Assembly (NCBI RefSeq): GCF_003113895.1
Contig: NZ_BDUD01000001.1
Location: forward strand, 617,388 to 681,387
Length of the DNA stretch: 64,000 nt
Direction of reading: 5' to 3'
Origin: Nostoc commune NIES-4072
GTDB lineage: Bacteria > Cyanobacteriota > Cyanobacteriia > Cyanobacteriales > Nostocaceae
Part shown: positions 63,620 through 64,000 of the stretch, piece by piece
How positions within the stretch are numbered: position 1 is the first letter of the stretch
Layout of the letters: each line of letters begins with the position of its first letter
The notes under the pieces: generated by a model
Databases searched by the model: none
Told to the model about the DNA's origin: nothing
The model's input: only the letters and a program-made list of their open reading frames with translations
Position numbers and translations under genes: made by a program

Positions 63620-63973
63620 CTAACGAGAACTACCCTCCAATATCATATTGGAGTCCCAAGTATAGAAGCCAATTTGGTTAGGAACCCTAGAGAATCTGCC
63701 TGTTCGATAGCCTCTAGATAATTCGTTCAGCACCTTATTTTTGACCTCTCGAAGTTGCTGAGAATTTAGTTCTCCATAAATTCCGGCGATAACTTCAGCA
63801 ACGCTGAAAACTTTACCTGGATTTTCTTCAAACAGAGAGGTGAGGGCATCAATTAAGAATTGACCCTCAAAGGCTTTAAGCATCGGTACTGCTTTTGTTG
63901 GGGGTATAAAAGGCTTCTTGTTTTTGTTTTTGATGCTCCTAGAAGCACCATTACGGTTACTTGGGGCTACCAA
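63620..63973 (-). CDS. Conserved hypothetical protein at window edge
   Basis: About 117 residues as read from a TTG. The body, LKAFEGQFLIDALTSLFEE, VFSVAEVIAGIYGEL and REVKNKVLNELSRGYRTGRF, looks like a winged-helix-type domain preceded by a basic N-terminus. The frame is open to the window's right end with no stop, so the true start may lie outside. Function unknown. Confidence 0.6.
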   Translation of the reverse strand: MVAPSNRNGASRSIKNKNKKPFIPPTKAVPMLKAFEGQFLIDALTSLFEENPGKVFSVAEVIAGIYGELNSQQLREVKNKVLNELSRGYRTGRFSRVPNQIGFYTWDSNMILEGSSR

Positions 63974-64000
63974 ACTTAGATCCAGAGTATAACAACCTGG

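Noticed and set aside
1..64000. tRNA, rRNA and cas genes
   Set aside because: Looked for by eye on both strands; no cloverleaf, rRNA core sequence or Cas motif was recognised. A tRNAscan or Infernal run would be decisive.

Overview
This window looks like the chromosome of a filamentous, Nostoc-type cyanobacterium. It carries CP12, a high-light-inducible protein, an SLH/OprB iron-type porin, a complete kdp potassium-pump operon of the cyanobacterial layout, the 2-oxoglutarate decarboxylase/succinate-semialdehyde dehydrogenase pair, abundant GCGATCGC (HIP1-like) octamers, heptameric tandem repeats and many small foldback repeats. No rRNA, tRNA or cas genes were seen.

Layout. (1) 0.2-2.0 kb: outer-membrane porin. 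(2) 2.7-12.4 kb: an unusual cluster on the + strand in which five proteins carry seven copies of the same cysteine-free HMA_2-like domain: two stand-alone double-domain proteins, a P-type ATPase without the CPx motif, a small membrane protein and a PAP2 phosphatase. A DUF5132 protein sits inside the cluster, and a WD40 protein lies between its members on the other strand. This is the best candidate for an undescribed system. (3) 12.7-21.1 kb, minus strand: kdpA-kdpB-kdpF-kdpC, with a 21-bp minisatellite between kdpA and kdpB, then an RCK_C-only protein, a membrane protein, a pentapeptide-repeat protein and a glycosyltransferase-like protein. (4) 21.3-28.3 kb: small-gene region with a PIN toxin split by a 93-bp miniature element, its antitoxin partner, a FIST protein, cp12, a DUF433/DUF5615 pair and a retropepsin-like pair. 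(5) 28.4-40.2 kb: housekeeping genes (cbiD, guaA, decarboxylase/dehydrogenase pair, adenylate cyclase, VanZ protein, RbgA-type GTPase). (6) 40.2-43.6 kb: mobile-element remnants (IS982 fragment, TnsB fragment resembling CRISPR-associated transposons, decayed IscB with a possible omega-RNA region) around a class II aldolase and a cupin gene. (7) 43.8-52.2 kb: divergent di-heme cytochrome and multicopper oxidase, a pseudouridine synthase and an unknown membrane protein. (8) 53.3-53.6 kb: a four-repeat orphan CRISPR array. (9) 54.1-64 kb: Hli protein, MBL hydrolase, second WD40 protein, pentapeptide protein, aldo/keto reductase, PEP-CTERM protein, threonine ammonia-lyase and a conserved unknown at the window edge.

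How the genes work together. The kdp operon forms one K+ pump. The HMA_2 cluster appears to be a single membrane-linked module built around a P-type ATPase of unknown substrate. The decarboxylase and dehydrogenase close the cyanobacterial TCA cycle from 2-oxoglutarate to succinate. The transposon, IscB and CRISPR remnants indicate repeated contact with RNA-guided or RNA-linked mobile systems that are no longer intact here. All family assignments were made by reading motifs by eye; no database search was run.
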